Shown one piece after another: positions 55,274-59,068 of a DNA stretch of 59,068 bases (position 1 is the first letter of the stretch; each line of letters opens with the position of its first letter). The position numbers and the translations under genes are program-made. The notes under the pieces were generated by a model. That model searched no databases, was not told the DNA's origin, and saw only the letters and a list, made by a program, of their open reading frames with translations. This stretch comes from Rhodospirillales bacterium (lineage in GTDB: Bacteria; Pseudomonadota; Alphaproteobacteria; Rhodospirillales; Defluviicoccaceae). The DNA lies in NCBI GenBank assembly GCA_007695045.1, contig REEP01000023.1, positions 1 to 59,068 on the forward strand, given 5' to 3'.

Positions 55274-57199
55274 ATGCATGTCGATCCGACCTTCCTCGGG
55301 ACCGTTGAGGATGTTAGCGGCGCCACCATCCGCGTGCACCTTGCCGAGGGCACGGTCTCCGGCCTGAGCTTCATTGAGGGTCAAAGCTACCGAGTCGGCC
55401 AGGTTGGCGGTTTTGTCCGAATCCCGCTCGGATTTGTGAACCTCTACGGCATCATCTCGCAAGTGGGCGCCAGCGCTGTTCCCGAGCGCCTTGCGGTCGA
55501 GCTGGCGTATGGCAACCGGTGGCTGACGCTTCAGCTTGTCGGCGAAGGTCAACCCGGAGCCGGATTTGACCGCGGCGTGTCGCAATACCCAACAGTCGGC
55601 GACTCTGTCCATCTCGTGACCGACGCAGACTTGCGGACTATCTACGGTCGCCCGCGAGATCCCCAATTCGTCCAGGTAGGTCATCTTGCGAGCGCCGAGG
55701 CCATTCCGGCACTTGTCGACATCGATAAGCTGGTCACGCGTCATAGCGCCGTCGTCGGCACGACCGGATCGGGCAAGTCGACTACGGTTGTCGGAATTTT
55801 GACGGCTTTATCAAACAGCAATCTATATCCGTCCGCACGGATTCTGATCATTGATATTCATGGGGAATATGGCCGTGCGCTGAGCGACAGAGCGGCTATT
55901 TTCCGCGTCAATCCTGATCCGGAACGAGGTGAACGCCCGCTCTACATCCCATACTGGGCCATGACGCTCGATGAACTATTACCGGTCACCCTTGGTCCAA
56001 TCGACGGCTCAGACCGAGGCGCGGTTATTGACCGCATTAGTGACCTTAAACGGCTTGCTCTTGAACAAACAGCCCGCCCCGGTGTTTCTGCAGACAGTCT
56101 CACTGTCGATACGCCGATCCCTTTCAGCATCCACCAGCTTTGGTTCGATCTCCATTGTGAGATGCGGGCAACGCACATTCCCCAACCAGGAGTGCCGCCC
56201 TCACGTGCCACGTGGGCCTTGCAACTAAAGCCGGATGGAACGCCTGTCGAGCCCGGCGATGTGATGCGCGCCGTGCCGCCAAGATTCAGGCCCGTCAAAG
56301 ATGTCGCCGGCGATCCGGAAAAAATTCGCTGGGGCACTTCCACTCTGAATATCGGCCGGCAGGTGGACGGTTTGGGCTCCAAACTCAGAGATCCAAGGTT
56401 CGACTTCATCTTTCGGCCCGGCCCATATCTCCCGGACCCTGAGGGGCAGGTGGTCGAGGATCTTGACAACCTTCTCGCCAGTTGGCTCGGGGAAGTGCAG
56501 CCCGTTACCATCCTCGACCTGTCCGGCATTCCGCCCTCCATCCAGTCAGAACTCGTCGGCGCCCTGCTCCGGATTGTCTACGATGCCTTGTTCTGGGCGC
56601 GCAACATTCCGGAAGGCGGACGTGAGCGTCCCCTTCTCATCGTCCTGGAGGAGGCGCACGCCTATCTTGCTTTGGCGGATCAGTCGACGGGAGCGGCCGC
56701 TCACTCTTCGGGGGCATCGGCCGCTGTGCGCCGCATAGCAAAAGAAGGCCGGAAGTACGGGATCGGCATGATGCTGGTCAGCCAACGCCCCTCGGAGATT
56801 CATCCGACCATCCTGTCGCAATGCGGAACGATCTTCGCGATGCGCCTTACAAATGCAACTGACCGCAGCCATGTCAGAACCGCGGCGAGCGATAGCCTTG
56901 AGGGTTTGTTCTTGATGCTTCCGGTTCTCAGGACAGGTGAAGCCATCATTGTCGGCGAAGCCGTGAATCTTCCGGTTCGGACGCTGATTGATCGCCCGAG
57001 TCCGAGGAGGCGGCCGGAAAGCGCCGATCCTGCCGTCGTCGTAGCCGGCAGCGAAGAAGACGGATTTGATACGCCTGGCGGATGGAACCAGAAGCGGGAT
57101 CCTTCAGACTATGCCGAGGCCGTCGAGCTGTGGCGAAGGCAGGATGCACGGTCGAGGCGTGTTCATGTCGAAGATAGTCAAGATCCGGATGACCAATGA
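55274..57199 (+). CDS. HerA-like hexameric ATPase, partner of SIR2
   Basis: 641 aa. N-terminal HAS barrel (about 5-110), then DUF87/HerA ATPase: Walker A GTTGSGKST (162-170), DIHGEYG (194-200), Walker B LLIVLEEAHAYL (about 450-461) and the arginine-finger loop SQRPSEIHPTIL (about 504-515). HerA forms DNA-translocating hexamers. With a SIR2 protein it forms the SIR2-HerA (Nezha) anti-phage complex, in which HerA assembles with SIR2 and activates NAD consumption. The 2-bp gap to SIR2 and shared composition support one unit. C-terminal 70 residues are charged and disordered. Confidence 0.92.
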   Translation: MHVDPTFLGTVEDVSGATIRVHLAEGTVSGLSFIEGQSYRVGQVGGFVRIPLGFVNLYGIISQVGASAVPERLAVELAYGNRWLTLQLVGEGQPGAGFDRGVSQYPTVGDSVHLVTDADLRTIYGRPRDPQFVQVGHLASAEAIPALVDIDKLVTRHSAVVGTTGSGKSTTVVGILTALSNSNLYPSARILIIDIHGEYGRALSDRAAIFRVNPDPERGERPLYIPYWAMTLDELLPVTLGPIDGSDRGAVIDRISDLKRLALEQTARPGVSADSLTVDTPIPFSIHQLWFDLHCEMRATHIPQPGVPPSRATWALQLKPDGTPVEPGDVMRAVPPRFRPVKDVAGDPEKIRWGTSTLNIGRQVDGLGSKLRDPRFDFIFRPGPYLPDPEGQVVEDLDNLLASWLGEVQPVTILDLSGIPPSIQSELVGALLRIVYDALFWARNIPEGGRERPLLIVLEEAHAYLALADQSTGAAAHSSGASAAVRRIAKEGRKYGIGMMLVSQRPSEIHPTILSQCGTIFAMRLTNATDRSHVRTAASDSLEGLFLMLPVLRTGEAIIVGEAVNLPVRTLIDRPSPRRRPESADPAVVVAGSEEDGFDTPGGWNQKRDPSDYAEAVELWRRQDARSRRVHVEDSQDPDDQ

Positions 57200-57206
57200 G
57201 GAAGTC

Positions 57207-57416
57207 ATGCGACGGCAACCCGTAACATCCAGTAACATAGCTGAAATCGGCTATGACGAAGCGTCTCGTACGTTAGAGGTGCTTTTCCGGAACGGCGGTT
57301 TGTATCAATATTTCGATGTGCCGCTTGCGGAGTACCAGAGCTTGATGAATGCAAGCTCGCATGGTCAATATCTGAATGCGCAAATCAAAGGTCGCTATCG
57401 GTATGCGCGGGTCTAG
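57207..57416 (+). CDS. KTSC-domain small protein
   Basis: 69 aa from ATG 57207, preceded by GAGGA 4-5 nt upstream; in-frame ATGs at 57165 and 57189 would overlap HerA. The whole protein is one KTSC domain: MRRQPVTSSNIAEIGYDE start, LEVLFRNGGLYQYFDVPLAEYQSLM and the QIKGRYRY end. The family is small, beta-rich and often found in phage- and nuclease-related contexts, function unknown. It is 7 bp after HerA and so probably part of the same unit. Confidence 0.8.
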   Translation: MRRQPVTSSNIAEIGYDEASRTLEVLFRNGGLYQYFDVPLAEYQSLMNASSHGQYLNAQIKGRYRYARV

Positions 57417-57466
57417 GGATTTTCCAACAGTGGGCGCTCCTTTACCACCATAGCGTCCATCTGCAT

Positions 57467-58951
57467 TCACGCCCTGGACTGATCCAGATCGCGCAGCCAG
57501 CAGAACACCGCCCAGGTCGCGGCGAGATCTTCCTCGTTGTAACGGAGGATTTCGGCCAGCACCGCATCGCGCCCGCTTTCGTCCTCCATCTCCGTCGCCT
57601 CGATGTAGCGTGCCATGGCCCAATCGCCGCCATACTCCTCCTGGGTGCGGGCGAAGCCAACATAGTCCTCAACCACCTTGAGACTGTAGCTCGGCAGAGG
57701 CAGCGCGACCGCCTTCTGCGTCGCCGGTAAGAGATCGAACAGGTTCTCCTTGACCCGTGCGGCGATGCCGTCGCTGTCGCCATAGCGCCCGATATACAGG
57801 TCGATCTTGACCCGCTCATAATGGTGCCAGTGGACGAACGGTATGTCGCCATAGCGCGCAAATATGACGGCCGCGTCACCCAGATACGCCTCCCATCCAG
57901 CCTGGTCGCCGTTCGTCCCGAAGCCCGCCGTCGCCGCCACGAATGGCGACGGCTCGTCTCCGAAGACCTGCATGCCCCACAGATAGACCTTCTCCAAGTC
58001 ATCAAGTTGCGGCGGCAGGCCCTCAAGATCGAACATGACGTAGTTTGGAGAATCCGGAATTTGCGGCGGGGCGATCAGAATCATCGTGCCCGTCGCAAGC
58101 GCACGGGCCGAGCGCAAAACATCGGTGGCGGCCGCATCGCCGACTTTGCGCATCTGCTGACCCCAGGGGCGCCTGAACGCCGCCAGCGTCGCAACGTCAA
58201 ACGCCGCCAGCAGATCGTCAAAGCTGTTCACCCCGGACTCCCGCAGCGCCCTGACCATCCCCTGATCCGCCTTTGGCACAAGCGCCACGCTGTGCGCGCG
58301 TTCCGCTTCCTGCCAGCAAGGCTGCTGGTAGCCGCACCCGCCGCATTTGCTCCAACCCACGGGCGCGAACGGTGCGGCATCGGCGGTCATGAGATTGGCG
58401 ATCTCTTCGAGCTCGCCGATCAGCAGGCCGGGGTCGATCGGCTCGATAACGACAATCTCCCCGGTACCCGCCAAGACCTCAAGCCGCAGCGGCGCCTGTC
58501 CGGTCGCCTGTTCGAGCAGCCAGCCATACAGCCGCAACTGCCAAAGAATTTCAGGATGGTCTTTGGCGTTGATGCGGCGCGACATTTTCACGTCGCGGAC
58601 CAGATAGCTGCCGTTCTCGCGGATCAAGAAATCGGGTGCCCCGCCAAGATCGCACTCCCGGCCTGCCAATCGCGCCGAGATGTGGAAAAAGGGCTGGTAG
58701 AGAACCGTCACGCCGTCGGCGATCGCCTGCAAGGTTTGCTCCCGCCGTTCCCCCGGGGTCCCCGCGCTCAGATCGCGCACTTCCGGAAATGTCGCGAGGT
58801 GCGCGCGCTCGTAACGTTCACCGAGGCGGCGGATGACTTGCTCATACGGACCAGGCTCGGCTGCGGGGACCCCTTGGTGGTTCAGGTAAAGCCGCAGGTC
58901 GCAAGGTGCCGGCCGATAACGCCGGTAGAGATCACCGCTCGACAGAAACAT
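57467..58951 (-). CDS. TM0106-family RecB-like nuclease
   Basis: 494 aa from ATG 58951. N-terminal PD-(D/E)xK fold: GERYERAHLATFPEVRDL, DLGGAPDFLI and LVRDVKMSRRIN (catalytic Asp and D-x-K), then four Cys (KCGGCGYQQPC region, about 202-213) that may hold a 4Fe-4S cluster as in Cas4/AddB. The C-terminal half has an RNase H-like/DnaQ-type domain (VMFDLEGLPP, VHWHHYERVKID, YNEEDLAATWAVF), shared by the TM0106 group (COG2251). The enzyme is a predicted nuclease linked to phage defence and repair. Convergent with the KTSC gene; it is the right arm of the island. Confidence 0.87.
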   Translation of the reverse strand: MFLSSGDLYRRYRPAPCDLRLYLNHQGVPAAEPGPYEQVIRRLGERYERAHLATFPEVRDLSAGTPGERREQTLQAIADGVTVLYQPFFHISARLAGRECDLGGAPDFLIRENGSYLVRDVKMSRRINAKDHPEILWQLRLYGWLLEQATGQAPLRLEVLAGTGEIVVIEPIDPGLLIGELEEIANLMTADAAPFAPVGWSKCGGCGYQQPCWQEAERAHSVALVPKADQGMVRALRESGVNSFDDLLAAFDVATLAAFRRPWGQQMRKVGDAAATDVLRSARALATGTMILIAPPQIPDSPNYVMFDLEGLPPQLDDLEKVYLWGMQVFGDEPSPFVAATAGFGTNGDQAGWEAYLGDAAVIFARYGDIPFVHWHHYERVKIDLYIGRYGDSDGIAARVKENLFDLLPATQKAVALPLPSYSLKVVEDYVGFARTQEEYGGDWAMARYIEATEMEDESGRDAVLAEILRYNEEDLAATWAVFCWLRDLDQSRA

Positions 58952-58983
58952 CTCTCGCGCCCTCAAAAAGACAGAACTTGAGC

Positions 58984-59067
58984 TTAAGGTGCATCGTCTG
59001 CGGCAGCAACCGAGGTCACGTCCCTGTTGATGGTGTAGCTCGGCGGTAGCGCCGCCGCCCGACCGCG
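58984..59067 (-). CDS. Possible C-terminal end of a further gene (cut by window edge)
   Basis: A minus-strand frame open at the window end reads 27 codons, ending PPSYTINRDVTSVAAADDAP and a TAA. It would lie upstream of the TM0106-type nuclease gene, 32 bp from its start codon, the right spacing for an operon. Too short to recognise; the call rests only on position and plausible composition. Confidence 0.3.
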   Translation of the reverse strand, partial: RGRAAALPPSYTINRDVTSVAAADDAP

Positions 59068-59068
59068 C

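Overview
This window looks like a chromosomal segment of a high-GC alphaproteobacterium, probably Rhodospirillales or a near relative (inference). The reasons are the long-form hpf-ptsN pair, an ETF-ubiquinone oxidoreductase divergent from a family 4-type uracil-DNA glycosylase, a sigma-32-type factor with an RpoH box, divergent uvrA/ssb separated by an alphaproteobacterial GAAC-N7-GAAC SOS box, and an EF-G-like FusA paralogue. No rRNA or tRNA gene and no CRISPR array was recognised.

Layout. 1-31 kb is core genome: an RND pump cut by the window edge; small heat-shock protein; ptsN and hpf; ispE; a TPR lipoprotein-like or secreted protein; ETF-QO; uracil-DNA glycosylase; moaB; a class III cyclase; hspQ; two arsenosugar-type glycosyltransferases; a TenA_E-type protein; a candidate small RNA with a clear terminator; an EF-G-like GTPase; an aspartate aminotransferase; a GNAT and N-formylglutamate amidohydrolase pair; a class I glutamine amidotransferase-like hydrolase; a BTLCP protease; a C-terminal processing protease; the sigma factor; a MarR regulator; an SMR pump; an orphan LpxA; and uvrA and ssb.

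31-41.5 kb is a surface-sugar locus. RfbB, RfbA and a WecE-type aminotransferase should make dTDP-4-amino-4,6-dideoxygalactose. An ATP-grasp ligase, an ArnC/GtrB-like polyprenyl-phosphate glycosyltransferase, an epimerase-like SDR, a flippase-like membrane protein and an AT-rich, apparently acquired GT-C membrane enzyme complete a pathway whose order resembles the Arn (aminoarabinose) route but uses a dTDP sugar.

41.5-43.6 kb is a scar with a 3'-truncated IS1634/IS4-type transposase and long stretches without genes. It marks the edge of an accessory defence island.

43.6-59 kb is the island. A lone Phd/YefM antitoxin with an upstream palindrome precedes a tightly coupled operon: SNF2-type helicase with C-terminal DUF3883, DUF1156 adenine-specific DNA methylase, a small nucleotidyltransferase-like protein, and a DUF499 ATPase. 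Next comes a SIR2-HerA pair (a known anti-phage pair) with a KTSC peptide, then a convergent TM0106-type RecB-like nuclease and the tail of a possible further gene. The helicase-methylase-nucleotidyltransferase-ATPase operon resembles BREX and DISARM in logic but lacks their signature genes (PglZ, DrmA/B/C). The nucleotidyltransferase-like gene and the central part of the methylase have clearly lower GC than their flanks. This operon is the best candidate here for an undescribed system.
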